DNA from: Epiperipatus broadwayi | Taxonomy: Eukaryota > Onychophora > Udeonychophora > Euonychophora > Peripatidae | DNA length: 64,000 nucleotides | NCBI GenBank assembly: GCA_028023455.1 | Contig: JAQFVV010006313.1 | Coordinates: 2,691,645 to 2,755,644 of the forward strand | Direction of reading: 5' to 3' | In this document: one piece after another, positions 24,862 through 35,219 of the stretch | Numbering within the stretch: the stretch's first letter is position 1 | Layout of the letters: each line of letters begins with the position of its first letter | The notes under the pieces: generated by a model | The model's database searches: none | What the model saw: only the letters and a program-made list of their open reading frames with translations | What the model was told of the DNA's origin: nothing | Translations under genes and position numbers: made by a program

Positions 24862-26141
24862 TGGAGTGTGTGCAAAAGTAGATATACTGTTATAACCGTT
24901 ATACAGAAATCTTTATTTATATATTTTTTAATATTATATGTCTTATTGTTTTGCAATCTTTTTGTTAATTTTTCTTCCAAATAACGATAGAAAATATTCT
25001 AAACGATGAAAAAAGAAAGTGGCTAATCAAACAGTTCTGGAAGACAGAGAATACTGAAAAGGTTTGACAGAAATGGTATGGGGAATCTCCACCAAGTAGA
25101 CTGCCAATTTATAGATTACATGATAAATTTGATCAAATGGAATACACTTGCAGTGTGGTAAAGAATGATTAACCAGTCATTTTACAACCTATCAAAATGA
25201 AATTCTAGTTGTATAAACATTTACCAAAAACCCTTAAAATAAGAAAGAGCTATTGAGTTAGACCTTTTACACAGATCTTTGGGTTACTTAATGCAACATT
25301 TAAATTTAAAAATATATCAGCCAATATTACTGCATATATTATTAGAGGATGATCCATATCACCTATTATAATTCTGTGAGGTATTTTTGAATGAAAAAAA
25401 AAAAAACAAAGTGATGGCATTATTAAAAAAATTTGGTAATCTGATGAAGCACATTTTAACTTTCCAGCACTGTTAATAGGTATTACTCAACAAAAAACCC
25501 TCATGTAACAATTGAAGAACAATTGAATCAATGTGGGATTACAGTTTGGGTGGGATTTTTATGTAAAACGATTATTGGTATTATCTTTTTCAACACAACT
25601 GTTACTCATGATCTGTAATCTAAAATGTTGAGAGATACTGTTATTCCAAAATTGTGGCTACATCATGATAATGAAGACTTCTATTTGCAGCAAGATTGTT
25701 GCATCTTTCCACTATGTTGTAACAGTGCGTGAGTTTTTTGATGAAGAAATACCACATAAAAAGATTGATCACTGAGAGCCAGTTGAATGGCCACCATGAT
25801 CACAAAACTTCACTCCATGATTTTTTTTCTTTCAGGATGTTGTTAAAGATAAAGTAATTTCAAGAAAACCATGCACTGTTGATGACACATACATTCATAA
25901 GAAAAACATGTCAAGAAATTAATAACAATAACCTCTCTGTCAAAGTGTGATTGAGTGTAATAACAAGACTACAAGAATGTATAATGCTGAAGACCATGCA
26001 ATTCAAGCACATAAATAATTGTACTTAATTGTAATTACTATCTTATTGTTATTGTGATGTAATAAAATTATGACATTAAATTTAAAAAAATATTGTTTAT
26101 TTCATAATAAAACCTCTATATCTACTTTTGATTGCCACTGT
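24862..26141 (+). mobile_element. Tc1/mariner-type DNA transposon, degraded
   Basis: Inverted ends: the left end includes gcaaaagtagatata near 24881 and the right end tatatctacttttgattgcc at 26119-26138, complementary over about 15 bp with flanking similarity. The right end is followed by TA, consistent with a TA target duplication. The element is ~1.28 kb, the usual size for a mariner-like element, and encloses a transposase relic in the same orientation. Confidence 0.75.
24995..25965 (+). pseudogene. Mariner-like transposase, broken
   Basis: Read across frames: WYGESPPSRLPIYRLHDKFD (N-terminal helix-turn-helix region), SDEAHFNFP with the first catalytic Asp near 25440, HVTIEEQLNQCGITVWVGF, then DFYLQQDCC with the second catalytic Asp near 25692, and PVEWPP*SQNFTP*FFF, then VVKDKV. 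In this arthropod-widespread family the last motif is normally WPPRS-x-D-L-T-P, so the third catalytic Asp is replaced by Asn here. At least four stops and several frameshifts are present. Confidence 0.75.
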
Positions 26142-26252
26142 ATATATATATATATATATTAAAACCCAGATTTCTAAGATCTCTTTAGTCATTCAGTTTA
26201 CCTTACACAACTGGTATACATGACCACATAATGTAAGAAAGATAAATAATCT

Positions 26253-26294
26253 CCAATATACATATTTTGTGCTGAACCAACATTCATCAGTTGA
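26253..26294 (-). ncRNA. Hammerhead motif, family E copy 2 left arm, G12 mutated
   Basis: Minus strand: TCAA, CTGATGA, stem II with loop GGTTC, AAA in place of GAA, ATA..TAT stem III, A17, TTGG. Everything pairs except that the invariant G12 is A, which should inactivate it. Confidence 0.65.
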
Positions 26295-26554
26295 TCTGTA
26301 TCATCATTTCCCACACACACACATATATATAATCAATGCTCAGTTTATATTAAGATAGCAAATCTTCAAACATTACTGGAAAAGCTTTAATCACATCCAT
26401 TTTCAGCCATTCATCTCATTGAAAATCTGATGATGGTATTAAAAGTTTGAGTGTAGCTAAGATTGAAGCTTTTCCATTAATGTTGGAAGATTTGCTATCT
26501 TAATATGAACTAAGCACTTATTATATATGTTGTATGTGGAAGATGATGATCCAG

Positions 26555-26598
26555 ACCAACTGATGAGTAATATTTTAGTATGAAATATGTATATTTGA
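26555..26598 (+). ncRNA. Hammerhead motif, family E copy 2 right arm, stems eroded
   Basis: CTGATGA (26560-26566), GAA (26582-26584), A15.1 to U16.1 (26585, 26592) and A17 at 26593 are all present. Stem II is damaged by one mismatch and stem I keeps only two pairs (ACCAA / TTTGA). Core intact, activity doubtful. Confidence 0.6.
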
Positions 26599-26743
26599 GA
26601 TCATTTATCTTTTTCACATTTATGTGCTCATATGTTTCAGTTGCATAAGATAAAGTGAATGATTAAAGTGAGCTTGGAAGTCTAGATTCAAATCCCTACT
26701 AATTACATACAGCTTAAGTATATATATACTATACTTGTATTTA

Positions 26744-26780
<37 letters not shown>

Positions 26781-26783
<3 letters not shown>

Positions 26784-27430
26784 GGTTGGGGAATGAGTGA
26801 ATCTTATCATATCTGCCGTACAAGGGTGCCACCAGGCTATTCAAACCTGGAAAATTTATATAGTAGGCAGATACTTAAGTTAAGATCCAATTTTATTTTA
26901 TTATAGACTGGTAGCCTCAGTCACTAGCTCTCAGAGCATTAGAGATAATGTACACTTTATTTTTAAAAAAACGAAAGATACTAAAAAATAAGAATAAGCC
27001 ACTGCCAGATTAATAATACACAGAAACATTTATTTTGCGCATATATAAAATTTAGAATTATTTTAGTATAATATTTACTTTATAATTTGATTTACATTTT
27101 AACTCTTTATTTTAGTAGTTCACACAGATAAATTTATTAATATTTTATTAGAGTGTTGAGTATGGATAGACTACATAGATTGCACTCAAAAAAAGAAAAT
27201 ATTCTATATCCTTTATTTAACCCCAGGTCAAAAGTTTGCAATCAAACTAACACCAATCTCTCTGATATATTGATGTATTCAATGCAGCATGATAATAATG
27301 TAACATTATGTGTGCCCATTACATATCAGTTAACTAACTTAAAAAATAAACAAAAAATATTTTACTTAGAGTTAGTAATTACGGTAAATGATTACCGCCA
27401 ATTTACAAAGACATTCAGATAATAATTTTA
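26781..27430 (+). repeat. Dispersed repeat G, copy 1
   Basis: Shares, in order, gtgccaccaggct..gaaa, aggcagatac, taagatccaattttattt, the passage aagccactgccaga, and tatggatagactacatagat with copy 2 at 28.0 kb. It starts after a TA run. Unidentified non-autonomous element; the short frame beginning MLSMDRLHRLHSKK is shared with copy 2 but shows no family signature. Confidence 0.75.
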
Positions 27431-28019
27431 CAAAAAGGGATTACATACACGAAAAAATGTTGATTATCATTTTTATGAACCATCTATGCTTATGCCTTCC
27501 CCTCTTAAAATTTCCCTTTTCTCTACATTTCATTTTTAACACACAGTATGACAAGAAAATTGTTTATTCAAGGAGGTTGCATCGGAGTAAATACATTTTA
27601 AAAAGTAATGAGTTTCTACATGTATATTTCCAGTACAATTATAAATTCAACCAACATTTTTATGATTAATTGAAATGCTTAAATAAAGTAACACTGAGGT
27701 AGATTCTCAAAAGACCTTCTTTGTGAGATGCCACATTTATACAAACATAAACTTAGGTAGCTGTGCATGCCTATACATGTTAAGGTATAATGTATATTAA
27801 AAAAAAAACATACTAATTGCAACCTTTTGACTTTTTCCTTTTAAAAAATTACAATTTAAAATTATTAATATATTTTCTTTCTATTGTTTAATATATGTGC
27901 TATTTTTTTCTGGCAGTGCTTTTATAAGATTTAAAGTATACAGCTTTATGTAATTATATAAAAAAAATATTTCTTTTATAAAAAAAAATACTCAGGGTAC
28001 TCATGGTTTAGTATACATC

Positions 28020-29010
28020 ATGCCACATTGGGACTCCAATTATAATGATCAGAGTGGATAAAGTCTTATGTATGTATGTGCCAGACAGTTTGCCACCAGG
28101 CTGTTGAAATCTAGAAAATTTATATTATAGGCAGATACATACTGTTAAGATCCAGTTTTACTTTTATTATGGCCATTATGCCCCATTCCCTAGCTCATGA
28201 AGCAGCAAAGATAATATATATTTTAATTTTAAAGAAATAAAGATTATAAAAAAATAAGCCACTGCCACATTAATAATACATAGAAATATTTATTTTGCAC
28301 ATGTATAAAATTTAGAATTATTAATTTTAGTATGTTTACTTTATAATTTAATTTATATTTTTAACTTTTTATTTTAGAAGTTCACACAGATGAATTTATT
28401 AATATTTTATTAGAGTGTCAAGTATGGATAGACTACATAGATTGCACTCGAAAAAAAAATCATATCCCTTATTTAACCTCAGGCCAAAAGTTCACAATCA
28501 AACTAATGCCAATTTATCTGATATATCAATGTATTCAATGCAGCATGAATATAACAGCACAATACCACACCATCAGAAATATACATCTGAACAGCACAGT
28601 TATCAAGAAGAAATGTCTCTCATCCAATACAGGAATGCTTTGTTGGTCTCGTGCAAAAAAACAATAAGAAAGAAAACTCCATAGGAAGTGATTGTGGTCC
28701 TTTTTGCCATCTTACTATATCCCATTCCACAAGCTAAAGGGGTGATCCAAGAAGCAGGGAATACCATCTGCTTCTGATGGTCAGTAAAAATGGGACTTCT
28801 TTTGCCCAAGTGCAGCATATAATGTGATCCTGCATGTAGTGAATCTTCATGCCACATTTACTAATTACACCAATACATCCAATCCATTGACCCAATTTAA
28901 CTGCAAAACAAATAACCTAAGATTTACTCTCCCTTAAACTAATATAACTTTATGAATCTATGCAGACATTCACACCCTACTTAAATTTATGATTTAATTA
29001 AAAGTTTTAG
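28020..29010 (+). repeat. Dispersed repeat G, copy 2
   Basis: Longer copy, about 1 kb. Beyond copy 1 it continues through aaaactccataggaa, ccacatttactaattacacc, atacatccaatccattgac and acattcacaccctacttaaa, all of which reappear reversed at 37.6-38.0 kb. About 1 kb seems close to full length. No terminal repeats or transposase were recognised. Confidence 0.75.
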
Positions 29011-29234
29011 GTTAATGTAAAAAAAAAACAAAAAAAAACAAACATAATGAACATTTAAAAGAACGGAAAAATTAAATTAATGGATATGATTTTAATTTTA
29101 CATATGATAAAAGTAATTATTAATGATTTAATTTGATTAGATAGGTATTGGTTAGATAGGTATTTCTGTTTCTATTTATATAATGAGAAAGTTTCATAGT
29201 TAAAGTTCATTATTTATATAAAGTTCTTACGGTT
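29011..29234. other. AT-rich spacer
   Basis: Nothing recognisable. Confidence 0.4.
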
Positions 29235-29519
29235 TTAAAAGAGAAAGTCCATACTTTTTTGTTGCTTGTAAATTACATCCAGTGTTAATTCCCATGATGT
29301 CCTAAGAGGAACCAGTATGCTGTTGGTATTTATCTGGAGGTCAGTTACTGTAGCTGGTATAGTTCTTTGCAAGATTTTATTGCAGAACCCTGATGTCCTG
29401 GGGTCCACAATATAGGAAAACAATATTTCATTTCTTCTTTTGCAAAAATGGAAAAGATTGAAAGTGCGTCTTTTCAATTTCTTCTTCTTCAACTCTTCTG
29501 GACATAACACATATAGCAC
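29235..29519 (-). CDS. Unrecognised ORF or exon relic
   Basis: A 94-codon open frame less AT-biased than its surroundings, with diverse residues, for example VDPRTSGFCNKILQ and DLQINTNSILVPLRTSWELT. The N-terminal third is Lys-rich (EELKKKKLKRR). I do not recognise the family. It could be a transposon fragment, an exon, or chance. No upstream splice acceptor or promoter was convincing. Confidence 0.25.
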   Translation of the reverse strand: MLYVLCPEELKKKKLKRRTFNLFHFCKRRNEILFSYIVDPRTSGFCNKILQRTIPATVTDLQINTNSILVPLRTSWELTLDVIYKQQKSMDFLF

Positions 29520-29888
29520 ACCCTATAAATTATTTCCAGTCTTTTTCTATTTATATTAAAATTGTGGATTGGCAGGGCATGATGTCATGATGATGTTGAT
29601 CATTTTGATGTGGTCCATTTCCTGAAAGATTTTTTAATTGACTGTTCTGTTCTTATTGTTTTTCTATATCTGACCTTTAATTATAAATATTGAGATGCCC
29701 ATGGGCTAGTTTACTTATGATTAATTAAAGATAATAATTTCCACTATAAGTCTTTTTATGCAATAGAATTAATTAAATTTGTACTTTTTAAAAATATATT
29801 TTTATCTTTTTAAGTTTTTGTTGAAAATTTAGATTTTAAAATACTTTTTTTTTAATAATGTTTTCTTTCAATAATTTTTCATCTGTGT

Positions 29889-29895
<7 letters not shown>

Positions 29896-29966
<71 letters not shown>
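29896..29966. repeat. TA microsatellite
   Basis: About 70 bp of TA. Confidence 0.95.
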
Positions 29967-29969
<3 letters not shown>

Positions 29970-30195
29970 TTTAAATGACTTTTAATTTTCAATTTTTAAT
30001 TCTTAAAAAAAGAAGTTTTTATTTGCAAACTTTTTATTTTTAATTTCTAATTTTACTTATTATAATAATGTAACAGCATGTGTGCCCATATATATATATG
30101 ATCAATAAATGGAGCTTTTCCAAGACCTCCAAACAAGCGTATTTGTTTACATAAACATCAGAGTCAATATTCACTGTCTCTTTCATTTTGCTCCA

Positions 30196-30242
30196 CCCTC
30201 AGATCAGCTGATTTTAAGCTGATTTGCTCTCATCAGTGAGGG
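30196..30242 (-). ncRNA. Hammerhead motif, family B copy 1, G12 mutated
   Basis: Minus strand: CCCTCA, CTGATGA, GAGC..GCTT stem II, AAA where GAA is required, ATC-AGCT-GAT stem III, C17, TGAGGG. Fully paired but invariant G12 is A, so probably dead. Confidence 0.7.
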
Positions 30243-30608
30243 ATAGAAGTTAGAAACTAGACCTAAATATTAACTCCAAGCGTTTATGCAAAACGTTTCT
30301 ATCAGTTTGCAAGCATGAACTTTTTAGACACCTACATGTCTTCAAACTCAGCTTATCAAACTAGATAGCTATATGCATCCGATATCGGTTCAGATTCTCC
30401 ACATAGTGAAAGCTTCTGCAATCTATATCATTGCAAGAAAACTTTAAAGCTACATTTATAAAAACAAAAACAAGTTTTATATATGTAAAAACCTGCTATC
30501 ACTTGTATTAATGATCAATAGATGGAGCTTTACCAAGACCTCCAAACAAGCATATTTGTTTACATAAATGTCAGAGTCAATATTCAATGTCTTTTTCATT
30601 TTGCTCCA

Positions 30609-30655
30609 CCCTCAGATCAGCTGATTTCAAGCTGATTTTCTCTCATCAGTGAGGG
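30609..30655 (-). ncRNA. Type I hammerhead ribozyme, family B copy 2, core intact
   Basis: Minus strand: CCCTCA, CTGATGA, stem II GAGA..GCTT with one mismatch, GAA, ATC-AGCT-GAT, C17, TGAGGG. Stem I is 6 bp and perfect. Predicted cut between plus-strand positions 30615 and 30614. Confidence 0.75.
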
Positions 30656-30835
30656 ATAGAAGTTAGAAACTAGACCTAAATATTAACTCCAAGCGTTTAT
30701 GCAAAACGTTTTTATCAGTCTGCAAGCATGAATTTTTTAAACACCTAAATGTCTTCAAACTCAGCCTATCAAACTAGATAGCTATATGGGTCTGATATCA
30801 GTCCAGATTCTCCACAGAGTGAAAGCTTCTGGAGC

Positions 30836-31394
30836 AAAATGAAAGAGACAGTGAATATTGACTCTGACGTTTATGTAAACAAATACGCTTGTTTGGAGGT
30901 CTTGGTAAAGCTACATCTATTGATCATTAATACAAGCAATAGCAGGTTTTTACGTATATAAAACTTGGTTTTTGTTTTTCATAAATGTACCTTTAAAGTT
31001 TTCTTGCAATGATATAGATTGCAGAAGCTTTCACTATGTGGAGAATTTGAACTGATATCAGACCCATATAGCTATCTAGTTTGATAGGCTGAGTTTGAAG
31101 ACATTTAGGTGTCTAAAAAATCATGCTTGCAAAGTGATAGAAACGTTTTGCATAAACACTTGGAGTTAATATTTAGGTATAGTTTCTAACTTCTATCCCT
31201 CACTGATGAGAGCAAATCAGCTTGAAATCAGCTGATCTGAGGGTGGAGCAAAATGAAAAAGACAGTGAAAATTGACTCTGACATTTATGTAAACAAATAT
31301 GCTTGTTTGGAGGTCTTGGTAAAGCTCCATCTATTGATCATTAATACAAGTGATAGCAGGTTTTTACGTATATAAAACTTGTTTTTGTTTTTCA
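30836..31394 (+). repeat. Family B hammerhead repeat array, plus-oriented units
   Basis: About 1.3 units in plus orientation, from ggagcaaaatgaaagag to a TA run at 31395. It contains one perfect hammerhead. With the left half it makes a 1.3-kb head-to-head array. Confidence 0.85.
31197..31243 (+). ncRNA. Type I hammerhead ribozyme, family B copy 3, best in window
   Basis: CCCTCA (31197-31202), CTGATGA (31203-31209), GAGC-AAATCA-GCTT (31210-31223; G-U, A-U, G-C, C-G), GAA (31224-31226), ATC-AGCT-GAT (31227-31236), C17 at 31237, TGAGGG (31238-31243). All invariant positions and all three stems are satisfied; stem I is 6 bp and perfect. Predicted cut 31237|31238. Confidence 0.85.
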
Positions 31395-31409
31395 TATATA
31401 TATATATAA

Positions 31410-31680
31410 TGAAACTTAAATATATTCCAAACAACGGTAAACAATTCATAATATAATATAAATAAAAACTCATAAAGAAATATTTTCGATTATATTCACA
31501 ATCATTTTCAACTCAACTTTCAAAATGATTCCATTTTGAAAGTTGAGTGATTATGAATATAATCGAAAATATTTCTTTATGAGTTTTTATTTATATTATA
31601 TTATAAATTGTTCACCCTTGTTTGGAATATATTTAAGTTTCAGTATTGTATTACTGATATTAGCGGACATTTATTTTGTT
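31410..31680. repeat. Family H palindrome, copy 1
   Basis: Arms of about 120 bp (tataaataaaaactcataaa..ttcgattatatt on the left, its complement on the right) meet near 31533 at tcaaaatgattccattttga. It lies between TA runs at 31395 and 31681. The right arm contains GATTAT-GAAT-ATAATC-GAAA, which looks like a hammerhead stem II plus GAAA, but no CTGANGA precedes it. A second copy lies at the right end of the window. Confidence 0.7.
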
Positions 31681-31698
31681 ATATATATATATATATAT

Positions 31699-31738
<40 letters not shown>
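31681..31738. repeat. TA microsatellite
   Basis: TA run with one G interruption, between family H and family D repeats. Confidence 0.9.
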
Positions 31739-31740
<2 letters not shown>

Positions 31741-31836
31741 CCTGCTACTAGCTCTAAACAAGCTTAATTATTTTATTTTTTATGATAAATGCTACAAGAG
31801 AAAATACATGAAGCCTTTATCTATGATGGTCTCTAT

Positions 31837-31867
31837 CTCCAGACTGGAGCTACAGTTCTCATTAGTG
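31837..31867 (-). ncRNA. Hammerhead motif, family D minus arm, decayed
   Basis: Minus strand reads CACTAATGAGAACTGTAGCT then CCAGTCTGGAGA. G5 is A and the GAAAC segment is deleted. Recognisable only by alignment with the plus copy. Confidence 0.5.
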
Positions 31868-32559
31868 AAAATCTAGGACATAAGATTCAAAATATTAATT
31901 CAAGCCAAGCATTTATCTAATTCTTAAATAATAAGAAAAAGATCCAAATCTTCAGACACCTACATGTCTTCAAATTCAGCTCTTTAACCAAAGAAACTAT
32001 ATGGGCCTGAACTAAATTCAGAGATCCCATATATTAGTAGGCTTAGCAATCTAATATAGCCAAAAGCCCTAATAGCAAAATTATAATAGTAAAAATCAGT
32101 CATATATCACATGACCTATATAGCTTGTATTACCAATATGTAATATATAAAGAGCTTGCTACTAGCTCTAAACAAGCTTAATTATTTTATTTTTTTGATA
32201 AATGCTACATGTATTTTCTCTTGTAGCATTTATTATAAAAAATAAAATAATTAAGCTTGTTTAGAGCTAATAGAATGCTCTTTATATATTACATATTGGT
32301 AATACGAGCTATATAGGTCATGTGATATATGACTGATTTTCATTATTATAATTTTGCTATTAGGACTTTGGCTATATTAAATTGCTAAGCCTAGTAATAT
32401 ATGGGATCTCTGAATTTAGTTCAGGCCCATATAGTTTTTTGGTTAAAGAGCTGAGTTTGAAGACATGTAGGTGTCTGCAGATTTGGATCTTTTTCTAAAT
32501 ATTTAAGAATTAGATAAATGCTTGGCTTGAGTTAATATTTTGAATCTTATGTCCTAGCC

Positions 32560-32598
32560 CCTCACTGATGAGAGCCATAGCTCAAAACCGGTCTGGGG
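32560..32598 (+). ncRNA. Hammerhead motif, family D plus arm, G12 mutated
   Basis: CCTCA, CTGATGA (32565-32571), GAGC-CATA-GCTC (a perfect 4-bp stem II), AAA instead of GAA, ACC/GGT stem III, C17 at 32593, TGGGG. Apart from G12 to A the ribozyme is complete. Confidence 0.7.
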
Positions 32599-32940
32599 AA
32601 GGGGACGATCATAGATAAAGGCTTCATGTATTTTCTCTTGTAGCATTTATCATAAAAAATAAAATAATTAAGCTTGTTTAGAGCTAGTAGCAGGCTCTTT
32701 ATATATTACATATTGGTAATACAAGCTATACAGGTCATGTGATATATAACTGATTTTTAATATATATATATGAAAGTCTCATGTATTGAATGGAATGAGT
32801 TAAAATTCAATTTGAAAAATTCACTAAAATACATACATATTCAACCTCACAAAATTGATTCAACAAGTTACACTTACAATAGTGTAGTAAGAACAATAAT
32901 TACTTTAGTGTATATAAACTATTTTTGTAATCATAAAAAG

Positions 32941-33515
32941 AGAAGAATGAACAATTCAAACTCATTATGTTTTGTATATATTTTCTGTTAACTTTCAATT
33001 TTTTTACTAACATTTAAACTGTTTTTATATATGGAGAATAATGACTTTAATCACATTATTCATTGATTATAAGAAGTTTAAATAATTCTAAAATGTAATT
33101 TGAAGTTAAAACTTAAGAATGCTAAAAGCATTTAGAAGATAAAAATATGTCAATAATGCATTATCTATACTTAAACTATTCACAATCTAATTAACAGATA
33201 AGAAAGTTCCATATTTTTTTTCTAAATTATTTTTCCAAACATAAAAAAAAGAATAAGCAATTGTAACTCATTATTTTTAGTATGGAATTTCTGTTAACTT
33301 TCAATTTTTTTTACCAATAGTTGAATTGTTTTTTAGAAGGCAAATAATAAGGTTGATTATCACATTATTTGTTGATTATAAGAATTCAAACAATGCTAAA
33401 ATGTAACTAATAGTAAAAACTTAAGAATGTTAATAGTATTTAAAAAATAAAAATATTTTGATAATGAATTCTCTATACTTAACTAGTCACAGTTTTATCT
33501 ACAGATAAAAGAGTT
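32941..33515 (+). repeat. Two-copy tandem repeat, ~309 bp
   Basis: Two diverged direct copies. ctgttaactttcaattttt at 32986 and 33292, gattataaga at 33067 and 33374, and aaaacttaagaatg at 33109 and 33416 keep a spacing of about 306-309 bp. No ribozyme motif seen. Confidence 0.65.
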
Positions 33516-33909
33516 AATCTGAATGTAATAATATGCATGTATTAGCTATTTAAAACATTATAAAAGGGTGTTTGTAGTGTGCTTCCATTCTTAACAAAGT
33601 AACACTTTGCACTGATATGTATATATATAAAAATATATAATCAATGTCTATATTTCAATTATAATAAAATATATAGAATTCTTCAAAAAACAATACAATA
33701 GTTAATGTAGTAAACAATATTTTAGAAACAAATATCCACTATAGTTTAATAGAAATACTTACAACTATCTAAAGAGTCATTGTAAACTATATTCAAATTC
33801 TTTTACAAAAATCATTTATAAATATATACAAAAACAATTATGTCATACATCAATTTTCCCACAATTCATGAATTTTTGTATTAGCAGCTTGTTCATTTAA
33901 CAAAAGAGT

Positions 33910-34128
33910 GTTAAAAATGATGACATATCACCTTCAGTATTTTTGATCATAATGTTACACGTAATTAAGGTTTTGATTTTGATTTTAATAATGATAAGAT
34001 TTTGTGTATTGAAAGAAATAATGATAAACGTAAAATTAAAGAAGCTATGTGTATAAAAAATGGAAAGTACCATTTTATAAATAGACAGGCTGCTAATATA
34101 AAAATTAATGAATTGTGGGAAAATTGAT
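33910..34128 (+). pseudogene. PLE GIY-YIG endonuclease tail, old copy
   Basis: Allowing for one or two indels the plus strand encodes DHNVTRN*GFDFDFNNDKIL, CIERNN, KIKEAMCIKNGK and INRQAANIKINELWEN, then a stop near 34126. Same tail as the neighbouring copies but with frame damage. Confidence 0.6.
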
Positions 34129-34296
34129 GTCTGATGTAATTGTTTTTCTATACATTTATAATGGTTTTTTGTAATAAAATTTGAATATAGTTGAAAAAGA
34201 CTACTTAGATAGTTGAAATTATTTCTATTAAATTATAGTAGATATTTGTTTTCAAAATATTGTTTACTGTATTAATTATTGTATTGTTTTTCCAAG

Positions 34297-34297
<1 letters not shown>

Positions 34298-34341
<44 letters not shown>
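34298..34341. repeat. TA microsatellite
   Basis: TA run between the two PLE palindromes. Confidence 0.9.
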
Positions 34342-34346
<5 letters not shown>

Positions 34347-34483
34347 ATTCAAAACAATACAATAATTAATACAGTAACAATATTTTAAACAAACAAATAT
34401 ATACCAATTTAATAGAAGTACTTTCAACTATCTATGTAGTCATTGTCAACTAGATTCAAATTGTATTAGAAAAAAACGTTACA

Positions 34484-34735
34484 AATGTAAACAAAAAGTA
34501 ATACGTCATACATCAATTTTCCCACAATTCATTAATTTTTATATTGGCGGCCTGTCTGTTTATCAACTGTTGCTTTTCACTTTTTATTAACATAACTTCT
34601 TTAATTTTGCGTTTATTATTATTTCTTTCAATACACAAAATCTTAACTTTATTAAAATCAAAATCAAAACCATAATTACATGTTACATTATGATCAAAAA
34701 ATACTGATGGTGATACATCATCATTTCTAACATTC
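34484..34735 (-). pseudogene. PLE GIY-YIG endonuclease tail, left arm of young palindrome
   Basis: Minus-strand frame equals that of the right arm with a few substitutions. Arms this similar imply recent origin or gene conversion between arms. Confidence 0.65.
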
Positions 34736-34737
34736 TC

Positions 34738-34983
34738 TTGTCTTGCAAATCAAGACAAGAGAATGTTAGAAATGATGATGCATCACCATCAGTATTTTTT
34801 GATCATAATGTAACATGTAATTATGGTTTTGATTTTGATTTTAATAAAGTTAAGATTTTGTGTATTGAAAGAAATAATAATAAATGCAAAATTAAAGAAG
34901 CTATGTTAATAAAAAGTGAAAAGCAACAGTTGATAAACAGACAGGCCGCCAATATAAAAATTAATGAATTGTGGGAAAATTGA
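34738..34983 (+). pseudogene. PLE GIY-YIG endonuclease tail, open frame
   Basis: An uninterrupted 81-codon frame. Key pattern: FFDHNVTCNYGFDFDFNKVK, then ILCIERNNNKCKIKEAML, then INRQAANIKINELWEN and stop. H-x-x-T-C-x-x-GF-D-F-D-F-x-x-V-K-I-L, then the KEA glutamate and NRQ, match the C-terminal half of PLE GIY-YIG endonucleases. The GIY-YIG strands, Arg helix and RT domain are absent because the copy is truncated at the palindrome centre. The apparent ATG start is not biological. Confidence 0.7.
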
Positions 34984-35219
34984 TGTATGACGTATTACTT
35001 TTTGTTTACATTTGTAACGTTTTTTTCTAATACAATTTGAATCTAGTTGACAACGACTACATAGATAGTTGAAAGTACTTCTATTAAATTGGTATATATT
35101 TGTTTGTTTAAAATATTGTTACTGTATTAATTATTGTATTGTTTTGAATAATTATATATATTTTATTATAATTGGAATACAGACATTGATTAAAAATTTA
35201 TATATATATATATATATTT

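Larger units (their letters stand above)
26161..26690. repeat. Family E inverted hammerhead element, copy 2
   Basis: Inverted repeat centred near 26420. agatagcaaatcttcaaaca on the left is mirrored by ttggaagatttgctatctta on the right, and both arms end in the gataaataat / atcatttatc motif. It begins directly after the mariner end and TA run at 26141-26160. Contains a CA/TA microsatellite and two hammerhead motifs. Confidence 0.75.
30105..30835 (-). repeat. Family B hammerhead repeat array, minus-oriented units
   Basis: Nearly two units of a ~413-bp tandem repeat (cagatcagctgatt at 30200 and 30613). It is homologous to family A: both contain cataaacrtcagagt, the gaagacat/atgtcttcaaactcagc phrase, tatatcattgcaagaaa, and the hammerhead in the same place. 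It begins after a TA run at 30090. At 30835 it switches strand through a 2-nt overlap, at a different unit position from the family A switch. Confidence 0.85.
31739..32760. repeat. Family D hammerhead repeat inverted array
   Basis: ctactagctctaaacaagct recurs at 31744 and 32158 (period ~414), then the unit flips near 32209 and recurs on the other strand (aattaagcttgtttagagct at 32247 and 32664). It shares gagtttgaagacat and the overall layout with families A and B, so it is an older branch of one superfamily. It ends in a TA run at 32759. Confidence 0.8.
34298..35155. repeat. Young PLE palindrome core (TA run plus both arms)
   Basis: Listed separately because its arms are almost identical across ~400 bp, unlike the 2.2-3.3 kb palindrome, whose arms differ visibly. 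Confidence 0.6.
33625..35200. repeat. Composite PLE palindromes with outer inverted ends
   Basis: Two nested palindromic PLE tail dimers. The younger has arms 34342-34745 and 34751-35155 around a 5-nt centre (caaat) and the arms look almost identical. The older covers about 33640-34290 with its flip at ~33905. A TA run (34298-34341) separates them. The outermost sequences (aatcaatgtctatatttcaa at 33634 and attggaatacagacattgat at 35169) are inverted copies of each other, suggesting defined element ends. Confidence 0.8.
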
